Virus record (IMG/VR): IMGVR_UViG_3300041432_000006
Span: 1 to 42,841 of that record
Strand: one strand, 5' to 3'
DNA: 42,841 nucleotides
DNA from: a virus
The notes under the pieces are model-generated. The model was not told where the DNA came from. It did not search any database and was given only the letters and a program-made list of their open reading frames with translations. The position numbers were made by a program, and so were the translations under genes. Shown here piece by piece: positions 26,005 to 37,259 of the stretch. Every line of letters begins with the position of its first letter. The first letter of the stretch is position 1.

Positions 26005-29000
26005 ATGGTCACGATAAGAAGCGTCAACGAGCTTACATTGAGTTTGATTGATTTTTTCAAGCTCAATCAGCCGTTAGCAGATACTAAAGCTGGAACAGTC
26101 ATACGCAACATAGCCGTTGATGCGCCATCAAATCAAACTGCATTATTATATGATGAACTTTCAAAAGTCTCAAATCAACAATCTATTCGTTTGGCTGTTG
26201 GGTCGGATCTTATTAAACTTCTAAAAAATTATGGTCTATCTAAAAAGAATGCCGTCGCATCAAATGGGGTGGGCCTTCTAACTTTTAGTTCTATTCCAGC
26301 CACCATTGCAATCGATGTTGGTGATGTCATAACTGCAGCAAATGGGTTTACATTTACTGTTACGGCTGGTATTTCGGTCATACCAGCTCAAATCAATTTT
26401 TACAAATCAATCGCCACAAAATATGCTAATGATTTGGCTTTCGTTGGCATAACAGATCAATATGCAGTTCAAGTATCTCTTCAAGCCTCAACACCAGGTA
26501 GCGCAGGAAATATTCCTCAATACTCACTAAACTCAACTTCAATACCAGGTGTGTCGAACGTAACTAACGTAACTGCATTTCAAGGTGGTACAGATCAAGA
26601 AACTGATGCTGCGTTTAGAAATAGGGGCTTGGCATTGTTTAGTGGTTCAAGCGTTGGAACATCGCTTGGCTATAAGAATACTGCTTTGGCAGTTACCGGA
26701 GTTCTCGACGTCTATGTAGCAGGTCCAAATGATCCACTCATGACAAGAGATGGTACAATCGTAACAGCCGACGCCCAAGGCAATTTAATAATTATAACAG
26801 AAGGTACAGGAGGTAAAGTTGATGTTTATGCCCTTGGCACCAACTTACAACTAAATACAGATAGCTTCATCTATCAAGATAAAAGCAATAAGAATGATCC
26901 AACTAATTCAAAAAACAATTATGTTCTTGGGCAAATTGCTTCCGATGCAGGAAAGACTTTCAATCAAAAAAGACTTGCTGATATAGCTGCCGGCGTATTG
27001 CCGTCTCAACCAGTCGATAGCATTATACAAGTTACAGGTTCCCTAAGCGGCTCTAATTTCCTTCCAAAATCAGTTGATGCCAATGGTGTGATAAGTGGCA
27101 ATTACGAACTAATAAAAGACACCAGCGTTTATGCTGGAAGTAATTGGGGCTTTGATACGTTTGCATGGATAAGCAATCAAATCGTTTTCAACGAAGATTT
27201 GGTGAAAGGCAAACCAGGCGGTCAAGATCCTGTGACATATTCTGACGTCTTGACAATTCCAGAAGTGCAACAAAACATTTCAATTACCAATGAAAATAGT
27301 AATGTATTAACGACCAATAATAGTCTTATTCAATTGCTACACACTCCAGCAACGGCAGTCACCAGAGTATATAACGTCAATACTGGTGAAACTTATACAA
27401 TCACAAATCAGAATCCAAATGGTACAGGCACTACAAACACTTCCGGCGTTATACAAATAACAGGCAATACATTACCATCACAAAGCGATGTATTACAAGT
27501 CGATTATACTTGGGTAGTAACTTTCGATAATTATATTGATTATGATGGATTGGTAGGCACAAACAATGCAAGAGTCGTAAATGATAGCGTTGATTGGGGC
27601 TATTCTAATTTGGTTAGATCTGAAAGAATAAATTATACACTCAATTCAGTTGGTGGCTTTTTCTATGGCACAACATCATTACCGATAAACGCGGTGCTAA
27701 ACGCATATTTATTTCAAGGAATTGATGGTTATGTTAGCACCGTAGCTACTGGCGTATATACAGGACGCTTAGCAATAACAATAAGCAATCTTTTCACTCA
27801 AACGACTGCCGTTAATAATGTGTTCCTACAAAATACAAAAGTAGAACTTTATAATACTGCGCAAAACAATGGCACATTCACAAGCCTATCCACAGTTGTT
27901 GGCATCACATTAGAATACATAACAACAATTATTTTGCCAACAGATACAGTTGCAGTATCTGGCGCGGCAGTGACAGTTATCTTGAATGCAGCAGATATGT
28001 ATAACATAACTAACTCTACTGGCAATTTTACTGGTACCCAAATAAATATACCATCGGCTAACTTTGCATCTAATTTTCCAGCAACGCTGCCAACTAATTT
28101 GACATTGAATACCGTTTATGTATCTAATGTCCAAAACATGTTGAGCACCGGCATTACAAATGTTCCATTGAGCAGAATTGGTAATGGCTTCGTAGCCAAC
28201 AATAGCAACGGTTTCAATAACTATTATCCGCAAAATGTAAGCCGTCGCGAAAATCAAACAGTTCAATCTAATGGAACCAACTTTTATGTTGAATTGAATT
28301 TGTCAAATATAGACGCAAATCTTGATGCCTATCAAGTGGTGTCCGTAATTAGATTGTCGGATGGTTATGAATTATGGAGTAGAGATAATATAGGAACAAT
28401 AGCGGTAAATAGCAATACTACAAATTATCAATTGATTTTCAATGGGTTTGGTCCGCCAGTTCTTGGCGATAGAATATTGGCAATTTATTACGCCACATAT
28501 ACTCAAAGATTTCAACCATTTACATTTGGTAATTACGTATATGAAAGAGATTTTCAACAGCTCAACGTAGTCCATCCTATACTAAATAGTGCGCCATCAA
28601 ATATTACTGCGTATGGCCCACTATTTTCAGTTCCAATTCACCAATTCACAAATGCGTCAAATGTATCGTTTTATGTATTAGAGCCAAACACCAACTATAT
28701 ATTAGCTAAGGGAAATGATGGTGTTCTTACATCAAACGGAATATCTGCAACATTCACAAGTGCATCAGTTAATTTTGGACGAATACAAGATATTAGCGGA
28801 GACGGTTACACAACACCGACTTTGAAGAAAATTAGAATAGTATCTCCAAGCCCAGCGCCAACAAATAATTCTGGCATTTACGATATAATGGCATTCAATA
28901 CATCAAATAATATTATTACAATACAAAATGATTATTCACAAATCAATAATAGAAATGTAAGCATTATTAGAATAAGGGATGGGCAGGAATTATGGTCAGA

Positions 29001-30174
29001 TGCAGGAATGATAAGCGTTGTAAATAATACCTTGACATTCCCAACAACGGCAAACGCTATACAGGGCGATAAAGTTATTGTCATGTTCTATTCATTCTAT
29101 AATATCAAGCAAGCCGAAACAAAATTGGGGCTTACAATAACGGATCAAGTTGTGAATACTGGCACACTTTCAGTAATGGGAACGACAATTACGAAAGCCG
29201 AAAATATTATCTTTTCCTCTACGACCACTTCGCCAAAACAAAATCTTCTTGGTGCCATAAGAACTGCTCTTGGCTTAGTATCAAATGCAGCCATTCCATC
29301 CAATATCAAATTGGTAAAAATTGCAAACTTGCAAAGAGTAACAACAACAAATGGTGTGGCGCCGGTAGTATTAGAAACAGTCGCTACATACGATATAATT
29401 GAAACGACAATAAACGATAATTCGTTTTTTGCAAATCAATTTTATGCAAATCAATCTCTTGGCCCGTTTGATTTCATATTACCAGCCACAAATAATAATC
29501 TATCAAATCTTGCCACTCAAAATTCAGTTGGAGATCAATTCCAAATCACTTTCTATTATGCCACAACTAATGATATGGAAAGCGTAGCATTTACAAGAAA
29601 TGGAACTCTTTACACAAATAAAAACTGGGCGCTTATAAATAAAGTATATGTTTCAAGCGGATTCAATGTAAGTCAATCTGCCAAATTGACAATAAGTAAT
29701 TTCAATCAGCCAATCACAGGTTCAAGATATACCGCTTATTATAATTATTTAGCACCAAAGCAAAGTGAAAGAATTATAATTCAATCAAATTATAATGCTA
29801 TTGTTGGCTCCGTTACATTCGCTCTTGAAGCTAATAGACCAATCACTGCCGACGTATTAGCGAAAGAATCCGATGTCATTGATATAGATGTCACTATGAA
29901 TATCGTGGTTACAAGCCAATATTCAACATCCAGCGCACTTGTAATACAAAATGTCAAGGATGCAGTAGCAGCAAGCATCAATGCAAACGGTTTAGGATTT
30001 ACACTAGATCAATCAGCAGTTCAAAATGCTGCATTCGGAGTTGCTGGTGTTGGTGCTGCTAGACCAACATATTTCAATGTCACAGGGGTAGCTGGTTCAG
30101 TCCTTAGCGTAGCGGCTCATAACAATCAATATTTTTCAGCAAATAATATAATAATAAATCAGGTATCTAATTAA
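26005..30174 (+). CDS. Baseplate J-like wedge protein with long C-terminal extension
   Basis: A 1389-residue protein whose first ~330 residues match baseplate J / T4 gp6-type wedge proteins: TPGSAGNIPQYSLN near residue 163, then TAFQGGTDQETDAAFRNRG and later VLDVYVAGPNDP. The C-terminal ~100 residues also fit the family (SDVIDIDVTMNIVV, then helix and YFNVTGVAGSV). Between them lies a long beta-rich insertion with repeated modules: two copies of an R-x-x-DG-x-ELWS unit (near residues 783 and 988) and a TFTSASVNFG unit near 915. Three Asp-Gly-Tyr occur, all inside the insertion. It forms the wedge ring that opens on contact; the insertion probably displays outward domains. Its stop overlaps the next ATG by one base (TAATG). 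Confidence 0.8.
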   Translation: MVTIRSVNELTLSLIDFFKLNQPLADTKAGTVIRNIAVDAPSNQTALLYDELSKVSNQQSIRLAVGSDLIKLLKNYGLSKKNAVASNGVGLLTFSSIPATIAIDVGDVITAANGFTFTVTAGISVIPAQINFYKSIATKYANDLAFVGITDQYAVQVSLQASTPGSAGNIPQYSLNSTSIPGVSNVTNVTAFQGGTDQETDAAFRNRGLALFSGSSVGTSLGYKNTALAVTGVLDVYVAGPNDPLMTRDGTIVTADAQGNLIIITEGTGGKVDVYALGTNLQLNTDSFIYQDKSNKNDPTNSKNNYVLGQIASDAGKTFNQKRLADIAAGVLPSQPVDSIIQVTGSLSGSNFLPKSVDANGVISGNYELIKDTSVYAGSNWGFDTFAWISNQIVFNEDLVKGKPGGQDPVTYSDVLTIPEVQQNISITNENSNVLTTNNSLIQLLHTPATAVTRVYNVNTGETYTITNQNPNGTGTTNTSGVIQITGNTLPSQSDVLQVDYTWVVTFDNYIDYDGLVGTNNARVVNDSVDWGYSNLVRSERINYTLNSVGGFFYGTTSLPINAVLNAYLFQGIDGYVSTVATGVYTGRLAITISNLFTQTTAVNNVFLQNTKVELYNTAQNNGTFTSLSTVVGITLEYITTIILPTDTVAVSGAAVTVILNAADMYNITNSTGNFTGTQINIPSANFASNFPATLPTNLTLNTVYVSNVQNMLSTGITNVPLSRIGNGFVANNSNGFNNYYPQNVSRRENQTVQSNGTNFYVELNLSNIDANLDAYQVVSVIRLSDGYELWSRDNIGTIAVNSNTTNYQLIFNGFGPPVLGDRILAIYYATYTQRFQPFTFGNYVYERDFQQLNVVHPILNSAPSNITAYGPLFSVPIHQFTNASNVSFYVLEPNTNYILAKGNDGVLTSNGISATFTSASVNFGRIQDISGDGYTTPTLKKIRIVSPSPAPTNNSGIYDIMAFNTSNNIITIQNDYSQINNRNVSIIRIRDGQELWSDAGMISVVNNTLTFPTTANAIQGDKVIVMFYSFYNIKQAETKLGLTITDQVVNTGTLSVMGTTITKAENIIFSSTTTSPKQNLLGAIRTALGLVSNAAIPSNIKLVKIANLQRVTTTNGVAPVVLETVATYDIIETTINDNSFFANQFYANQSLGPFDFILPATNNNLSNLATQNSVGDQFQITFYYATTNDMESVAFTRNGTLYTNKNWALINKVYVSSGFNVSQSAKLTISNFNQPITGSRYTAYYNYLAPKQSERIIIQSNYNAIVGSVTFALEANRPITADVLAKESDVIDIDVTMNIVVTSQYSTSSALVIQNVKDAVAASINANGLGFTLDQSAVQNAAFGVAGVGAARPTYFNVTGVAGSVLSVAAHNNQYFSANNIIINQVSN

Positions 30175-33100
30175 TGGCGAATTTGAGAATTACAAATGTG
30201 TTGGTAGTTGATAGTACAACAATTACCGCTTCATTTACAGAAAATGTTTCACCTGAAATAGGGGCAGGGAATATTGTATTCGTTTCTCAAACTGAAGGTG
30301 CGCCATCGCCAGCCGTATTATCTGTTAGCGCCTCGACTAATACTCTAACAATTACAACTCAGCCTCTTACCGCCCAAGCTGCCTATATCATTACCTTCCA
30401 ATCAACACCGGAAGTCAAATTTACCTCGCTAAATGGTGACTCTACTTTATTCCAAGACGGAATAACGAACACCCAACTTATCATTGGGCCATTGGAGCCT
30501 GACAATCCAGTTCAGCAATTTCTTTTGAATTATTTGCAAAATAACATTTACGATGTTAGAAACACCACCACACTCGTAAATTCAATATTGCAAGGTTATT
30601 CAACGATAATGTCAAAAGCATTATATGATATTAGACAAACGAAAAACGAAAATTACATTTCTTTTACCGTTACGGACGAACAAAAATTGCGTGGACCTGG
30701 ACCATTCGATAGATTGCTTGAGGAAAGCGCCTATGAAGTTGTAAGGGTAGGATTGAATCCAACCGGTACCAACGCCACCATGAATGTAAGCAATACGGAT
30801 TTCCAATATTTTCCAATATCACTGCTTGCAAATCCATACTCTGAAATGCTAACAGCTAGCACATCGGATACTATCGGGACATTCAACACCAATGATTTTA
30901 TCATTACCGTATCAAATCAAAATGTATCTATACTTACTTCCGTTATATTTACTTATTCTAGTGCTCTTGGAAATTATTCGTATAACATTCAAGAGTATGG
31001 CTACCAAATCCTCAATTCGGAATACGACCAAGATTATGCATTCTCATATGTGCAACTAAATAATAATCAATTCAAATTGAGTCAATCAATTTTGAGCGAT
31101 CCATTATTTTCGCTTCAAAATATTTCAGGCATTCAAGTTCAATATCAATTCAGAAATTTGGGTAGAATAGTTGATCCAACATCAGTTTCAATAACCACCG
31201 TTCTTCAATCGATTAGAGAAACAATTCCGCCAATAATAAATGTATTCAATTTGGCGCACGCTCCAATAACAGACCAATATGGAAATTCAATCACATCATC
31301 CGGTGTTCAATTCACTGATCCAAATGCAGTAAGTCCAGGCGTTCCACACCCAGCCTTCATAATTGAATTGCCATATAGCCTTAGCGCATTACCTTATGCT
31401 ATTGGTCAATACTCAATAGATTATCCAACAGGCACGGTTTATGTTTATGGTCAAGATGCTACGAATAGCGGGACCGGACCAGAACCTCCACTAGCAACAT
31501 ACTATTATGAATACACCTATATTGCAAACGTAGATTATACTTACGATCCAGATACAAACGATATAGCTGCGCTTTCAAATGGCAGCCTTATAGGAAATGC
31601 AGGTACTATAAATTTCAACTATGAACAAGTTCTAATTCCGGGTGTTGATTACAATGCGGAAGTGCATGAAGAATCACTAACAGAATATGTGGATAATAGA
31701 CTTCTTGCGCTCAATATAGTTCAATCACTAAACGCGCCAATTACAAATGTATTTAGAATATACAATGAAACCTCTGGTGAGATCTATAACATTGTAAGAT
31801 GGTCAAATAACAAGATTTATTTCACATATGTAAATCCACCTAATGTAGAACAACAGCTTGGCGAAAGAGCGAAGTTCAATTTGGTTGTAAATGAAACATT
31901 GTTCGTAAATAGCAAATCAACTAATTCTAATAATTTGCAAATATATACCTGCTTCTTATCGAATAACAACATCATAGCGGCTACGGAAGATTGCATAGGA
32001 TCATCAATCAATACGTCCGTAATATTTTCAGATACCGCAATTTTCATATCAGAACTTTGGTTTGATAGTTCGGGACTTGATACCCAAAACACCAATATAA
32101 ATAGACTTACGAGCATTGGTCAATACGAAATTGACTATACGAATGGCGTAGTATATGTGGCAGTTTCCAATTCGCAATCTATTAATTTAGGAACTATCAG
32201 TTATAAGAGTGATTCAATCGTTCCACAATATCCTCATGTCATTAGCGTTGATGATATCTATTATAGAATAAACTTAATGAATCCGCCAAACAAGCAATTT
32301 CAATATTTGAATTTTGCCGACGGTGAAATAACACCATCAACATTTGACAATTCCGATGAAGCATTCTTGAATGATGTATTGGATGCGCCATATGAAGTTT
32401 TCAATAATCAAATAGGTGCCTTCGTTTCAGATACATTCTATCCAGGAGTATCTAACTCAATAAAGTTTATTCGTGGCATTTATGAATATACGGACTTGCA
32501 AAATAATACAAGCCCAATCAACTTCGCACCAACAGCTACTTTCAATGGAAATGTTATAACTCTTACACCTCTTGAAGGACAAGAATACGCAAAGGTAATG
32601 CATAATAATACAGATGGCTATTATGTAAATCTAGATTTTACGATATTTTACCCATCAGATCAATATATAAATTTTGATATTACAGTTATTAGAATGATTG
32701 ACTCGGCAGAACTATTTGCTGGAGATGGTTATATTACACCAGCCGTATTATTTGATGGTTATATTATACCTAATAAATTATTGCTTACACTCAATAACCC
32801 TAACAAATTTGACAATGTTGTAATAACATACAACATTAGTATAAATGACTATTCAAGAGTAATAGTAGATTACAATAAAGGCGATTATTATATTGATTAT
32901 TCATATTTGGCAGATGAGATAATCATTAGTTATGAGTATGGCGACAACGTTTTAGATTTTAGACAATCAATGACGGTACCAGTCAATACGCAATACTACT
33001 GTACTTACAAAGTCGGTGCGTTGCGTGATGCATTGCTACAAAACTTCGGAACTCTAATCAACATACCGGAACTTGCAACGCTTGATGTAAATCTAGAAAG

Positions 33101-36100
33101 AGAAAGATACCGAGACGCTATCAACGGTGCTATGAGTTCGCTTATAGTTGGGCCAACAATAGCCGCAATGAAAAACCTAGTTCAATCTATAACTCACATT
33201 GAACCAGGCATCATAGAATCTATCTTCCAAGTATGGGCGTTAGGCTCAAGCTTCTTATATCCAAATGGTTTCAATAGTACGGGCACATTCGCCCTTCCTC
33301 CTGGCAAGTATGGCAATGGTGTCGCAATCAACACGCCAGGACAAACAATCACTTTACCTGTATCATCGAACTTGAGATTGGAAAAAGGATCGTTCGAATC
33401 TTGGATCAATCCAACTTGGAATGGCATCGATAATGATGCTCCACTTACTTTCAATATAGTTAGAGATGGCTATAATATTTCTCCTGCCTATGTATTTATA
33501 GGCGCCGCAGAATACCATCCAACATATGATATAAATAATTGCTTTACAATAGATAAAAATGCTAACGCTATTGGGTGCCCAAACAAAAATAAAGATGGTG
33601 TTTTCATTTATTACGCACCAGATGAAAGCAAGTTATTTTACAGATGGTATTGTGATGTTATTGATGGATATAACGATGGATATATGGCCATTACACCAGT
33701 TTCTTATACAATCCAAGTAAAAACTCCTGGACTATTTTATGATGTAAAATCAATCTCATATCCTCAAAACAAAGCCATGAGCATTACATCAGGCAATAAC
33801 GCTATTACTATAAAAATAAATAGTTCTTATAGTATTTGGACTGGAATAAAATTTATCGCTGACACCGAACATTATATTTTAGACTTTGGCAAAAAGGCAA
33901 ATCAAGAGCGGGTATCTATTTACAAAGATCCAAGCGGTTATGTAAGTCTTCGCGTATTCGATAAGTATAACAAATCATATAACATTTCAGCCAATGTTTC
34001 TAATTGGCAAGCAAATCAATGGCATCAAGTAGCAGCGTCATGGACAATCGACTCAAAATTAGGAATGGATGAATTGCATTTGTTTATCGATGGTATGGAA
34101 GTTCCAAATATTATTTCCTACGGTAGCAGAGTAGGTCCATATCTTCACGAAAAGTTTAGAACAATCGATCCAGAAGAAATTGTTGGCGCAGTTCCATACG
34201 ACATAGTTCAAGGTATTGATTTGGCAACTTCAATAGGGTCCAATATTGTTTCATCGTCAATCAATTTTACAGCCTATAATCTTGCTCTTGGAAACATCAT
34301 AACAATAAATGAGCCAGGCTTCAATCCATCAGGATATTCAATATCACAAATAAATGGACAGTCGCTTACATTGAATTTGCCAATGCCAGCAACATTGACA
34401 AATGGTCAATTCGTTATCAATCAAACTGCCCTTATAGTAAAAACGGAAATCAATCTTTATCCAAACATTGCCGTATCAACATTATCTCCATTGGATAATG
34501 GCGAACAAATGTTTGTCAATGATTTGATTGTTGTTCAAGGATCAAATACCGTTCAATCAATATCAAATGATTTCGCTAACTTCAACCCACCAATTTTACC
34601 AGGCTACCTAATCGTAATTGACGGCTATACCCAATTTGCACAAAATTATGTAATACTAAATGTTGATGGGTACTCGCTAACTCTAAACGACAAGATGCCG
34701 GTTGATGGCTATGGGCTAACATATCTTATCTATCCTAACACACCAGTTGAAATACCGGGCGTAAATGCATTGAGACCATCGTACACTATTACGCAAGATG
34801 GCTATTACAACAATGTTCTTACTCTAATAAACAATGTTTATGCCAATGATCTTGTTCTCATAAATACATTGGGTCTAAATCACAGAAGAATTAGACAAAG
34901 CTTCTTCCAATGGAGCAACACCAGCAATGTCATTCAAACAAGAATGCCTGCACCAATCAATCTTGACACAGTCGATATTTATCACGTCTTACTTCAGAAC
35001 ACTTTACTTTACCCACCGAACTTGGTAAATCCAAACAACCCACAACAAAATGCTTATGCTGATGGTTATTGCATGTTGGACGGTTATTTATCTAATTATG
35101 GTTATCAATTCTCAAATGCGAATAATATATCGCAATCATCTACATTCTATCAACCATCCATCACTGCCATTTCGCCAATGCGCGGGCCAGGCAGAACAAT
35201 ATCAGCCAAACTATCAACATCCAATATAAATTTCAATACTACTGATGGATATGGTTTTACGATTACAATCGATGGGTATAATAACATCGGCAATATCATC
35301 GAAACTCTTTCCTTTAGTTGTCCTGGCATACAGCACACAATAAATCAATTTGATGAAATTACAAATATAACATTTGATGGTTATGCTATAAGCCAAACTC
35401 AATCATTTGGTACGCTGCAAATTCAAGAGCGTTATCCAATCACTTATCCAGAAAATAATACAACCATTTATCCAATCATCAATTACAGCTACCCAACGAG
35501 AAGCGGGACAAACTTATATGGCACCGGAACAAATGTAATTACGGATGCATATGGATTTTTCAGCGCTATTGATGTAGGCAACTATATACTTATTCAATCA
35601 CCAGTCAATGCCACAGGAACATACCAAATCCTTGGTATTTCAGCCGATCATTTTAGCGCAACAATTAGTTCTACACTAACTCCATTTACGAATGGTGCTT
35701 ATCAAGTTCTTCGTGCAACCACATATCGAAGCGGTTTGCAAAACGGATTATTCACTCTTGAATATTCTCCAAATGCTGGTGTTCTTTACGCCCTTCAACC
35801 ATATCCATTACAATCTGGTCCATACGAATTCGATTTCTACACTTATCTTGCTATCAAGTTCAGCCCAGTGAGCGGCAATATGTTCCTTGGCACCAACATG
35901 TATGGAAAAGGTTTGCTCAACGGCATTTTGGATGAAGTCAATATCACTTCCACGATGCTTACGGACACAAGAGTTGGCGAAGTGGTGGCAGGCAACACCA
36001 CAACCATCACAAAGGATTTCAACTCTCTTGTTGAATTACAACCTAATGCTAATACACTTACTCTTGCTCATTTTGACGCATTCCCATTCGTCAATGATGC

Positions 36101-37247
36101 TTCCTATTATATTACGGCAAGCAAGCATTTCATTCAAGCCAGCGAAGCTGTAAATGATAACTTCTCACAAAGCCTTTACATCGTTGATAATCCAATCATT
36201 ATTGAAAATAATGGCATCCTCAACTCAAAGGGTCAAGGTACAATAGAATTCTGGGTCAACCCTCTTTTCGACACAGGCAATGATCCAAATTATAGATTTT
36301 ACTTTGATGCTGCCGGCATTGAAATTGAGAAAGCAATAAGCATAAACGATGTGTCAGTTCAAATTCCACAAAACATTGGCCAAGTCATTAGCGTCAAGAC
36401 TCAATTCGGCAACCAACGCATTGATTACTTCGCTGGTGGTAAGGTTTTACCTCTAACCGCAACTACCCAAACCATTCTTTTGAATAGACCTCTTCCAAAC
36501 CAAAACACACCAGTAATCGTTACTTATGTTCCATCAGGACTTCAAGGCGACAGAATTTCCATTTACAAGGATCCTACCGGCTATATCAACTTCGATGTTC
36601 ATGCTAGTGGAATCGATTATGTTGTTCGTTCTCCAATTATATGGCCAAAGGGCACCTGGCATCGCGTAAAAGCGTCTTTCGTTGTCAATAGCACATTGTC
36701 CGTCAATAACTCGGTGCGCCTTTTGGTGGACGGTTATGAGCAAGGAAACGTGTTATTCGGAGAAGGGTTACTCTTTGGCGAACCTCTTATCTTCGGCTCA
36801 ACATTCTCCGGCGTTGGCTCAAACATCCAAGCAGCCATTGCATTCAAGGATTATCTTGGCGAACTTTATATTGGAAGCGACTATACAAAAGAATATGGTG
36901 CGGCAGCCCTTATATCAAATTTCCGCATATCTAATATAGCTCGTCCGGTGTTCGCACCATTCGGAGACAGTATTGATGTAAATTACAACTCTAACACCAG
37001 CATGGCATTCCCAGTCACAAAGGATCTTTACACTACCTTACTATTGAACTTCGACACCATGGTTGTGGAAAACACTGATTTCATTACACTTATCAATAAA
37101 TACTCAGGCTTATATGATTTTACAATAAATGTTTTCGATAATTTTGAATATGTAAGTAGTAGCCCAATTGTAAAAAATATTTTAGAAACTTTGATAAATG
37201 TGTTAAAACCTGGCGTATCAAGGGTATATATCAACTATATAGATTAG
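30174..37247 (+). CDS. Giant mosaic baseplate/fibre protein with LamG-like domains
   Basis: A 2357-residue protein, the largest here. It opens with an Ig-like domain (residues 1-100) and a helical segment (FLLNYLQNNIYDV). It then runs through repeated beta modules. Two concanavalin/LamG-like domains are visible: about residues 1037-1330 (GKYGNGVAINTPG, GSFESWINPTW, then RVSIYKDPSGYVSLRVFD and WHQVAASWTI) and about 2020-2260 (GTIEFWVNPLFD, RISIYKDPTGYINFDVH, WHRVKASFVV). A partial third lies near 1862-1940. Sixteen Asp-Gly-Tyr tripeptides occur, most of them in the middle. The C-terminus looks like a packing domain (ILETLINVLKPGVSRVYIN). LamG-type folds commonly bind glycans, so host-surface attachment is inferred. 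The gene is coupled to the J-like gene by the one-base overlap. Confidence 0.6.
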   Translation: MANLRITNVLVVDSTTITASFTENVSPEIGAGNIVFVSQTEGAPSPAVLSVSASTNTLTITTQPLTAQAAYIITFQSTPEVKFTSLNGDSTLFQDGITNTQLIIGPLEPDNPVQQFLLNYLQNNIYDVRNTTTLVNSILQGYSTIMSKALYDIRQTKNENYISFTVTDEQKLRGPGPFDRLLEESAYEVVRVGLNPTGTNATMNVSNTDFQYFPISLLANPYSEMLTASTSDTIGTFNTNDFIITVSNQNVSILTSVIFTYSSALGNYSYNIQEYGYQILNSEYDQDYAFSYVQLNNNQFKLSQSILSDPLFSLQNISGIQVQYQFRNLGRIVDPTSVSITTVLQSIRETIPPIINVFNLAHAPITDQYGNSITSSGVQFTDPNAVSPGVPHPAFIIELPYSLSALPYAIGQYSIDYPTGTVYVYGQDATNSGTGPEPPLATYYYEYTYIANVDYTYDPDTNDIAALSNGSLIGNAGTINFNYEQVLIPGVDYNAEVHEESLTEYVDNRLLALNIVQSLNAPITNVFRIYNETSGEIYNIVRWSNNKIYFTYVNPPNVEQQLGERAKFNLVVNETLFVNSKSTNSNNLQIYTCFLSNNNIIAATEDCIGSSINTSVIFSDTAIFISELWFDSSGLDTQNTNINRLTSIGQYEIDYTNGVVYVAVSNSQSINLGTISYKSDSIVPQYPHVISVDDIYYRINLMNPPNKQFQYLNFADGEITPSTFDNSDEAFLNDVLDAPYEVFNNQIGAFVSDTFYPGVSNSIKFIRGIYEYTDLQNNTSPINFAPTATFNGNVITLTPLEGQEYAKVMHNNTDGYYVNLDFTIFYPSDQYINFDITVIRMIDSAELFAGDGYITPAVLFDGYIIPNKLLLTLNNPNKFDNVVITYNISINDYSRVIVDYNKGDYYIDYSYLADEIIISYEYGDNVLDFRQSMTVPVNTQYYCTYKVGALRDALLQNFGTLINIPELATLDVNLERERYRDAINGAMSSLIVGPTIAAMKNLVQSITHIEPGIIESIFQVWALGSSFLYPNGFNSTGTFALPPGKYGNGVAINTPGQTITLPVSSNLRLEKGSFESWINPTWNGIDNDAPLTFNIVRDGYNISPAYVFIGAAEYHPTYDINNCFTIDKNANAIGCPNKNKDGVFIYYAPDESKLFYRWYCDVIDGYNDGYMAITPVSYTIQVKTPGLFYDVKSISYPQNKAMSITSGNNAITIKINSSYSIWTGIKFIADTEHYILDFGKKANQERVSIYKDPSGYVSLRVFDKYNKSYNISANVSNWQANQWHQVAASWTIDSKLGMDELHLFIDGMEVPNIISYGSRVGPYLHEKFRTIDPEEIVGAVPYDIVQGIDLATSIGSNIVSSSINFTAYNLALGNIITINEPGFNPSGYSISQINGQSLTLNLPMPATLTNGQFVINQTALIVKTEINLYPNIAVSTLSPLDNGEQMFVNDLIVVQGSNTVQSISNDFANFNPPILPGYLIVIDGYTQFAQNYVILNVDGYSLTLNDKMPVDGYGLTYLIYPNTPVEIPGVNALRPSYTITQDGYYNNVLTLINNVYANDLVLINTLGLNHRRIRQSFFQWSNTSNVIQTRMPAPINLDTVDIYHVLLQNTLLYPPNLVNPNNPQQNAYADGYCMLDGYLSNYGYQFSNANNISQSSTFYQPSITAISPMRGPGRTISAKLSTSNINFNTTDGYGFTITIDGYNNIGNIIETLSFSCPGIQHTINQFDEITNITFDGYAISQTQSFGTLQIQERYPITYPENNTTIYPIINYSYPTRSGTNLYGTGTNVITDAYGFFSAIDVGNYILIQSPVNATGTYQILGISADHFSATISSTLTPFTNGAYQVLRATTYRSGLQNGLFTLEYSPNAGVLYALQPYPLQSGPYEFDFYTYLAIKFSPVSGNMFLGTNMYGKGLLNGILDEVNITSTMLTDTRVGEVVAGNTTTITKDFNSLVELQPNANTLTLAHFDAFPFVNDASYYITASKHFIQASEAVNDNFSQSLYIVDNPIIIENNGILNSKGQGTIEFWVNPLFDTGNDPNYRFYFDAAGIEIEKAISINDVSVQIPQNIGQVISVKTQFGNQRIDYFAGGKVLPLTATTQTILLNRPLPNQNTPVIVTYVPSGLQGDRISIYKDPTGYINFDVHASGIDYVVRSPIIWPKGTWHRVKASFVVNSTLSVNNSVRLLVDGYEQGNVLFGEGLLFGEPLIFGSTFSGVGSNIQAAIAFKDYLGELYIGSDYTKEYGAAALISNFRISNIARPVFAPFGDSIDVNYNSNTSMAFPVTKDLYTTLLLNFDTMVVENTDFITLINKYSGLYDFTINVFDNFEYVSSSPIVKNILETLINVLKPGVSRVYINYID

Positions 37248-37259
37248 AAATAGGATACA

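Noticed and set aside
30174-30176. TAATG overlaps as frameshift sites
   Set aside because: One-base stop-start overlaps here and at 41779 are ordinary translational coupling and have no slippery sequence.
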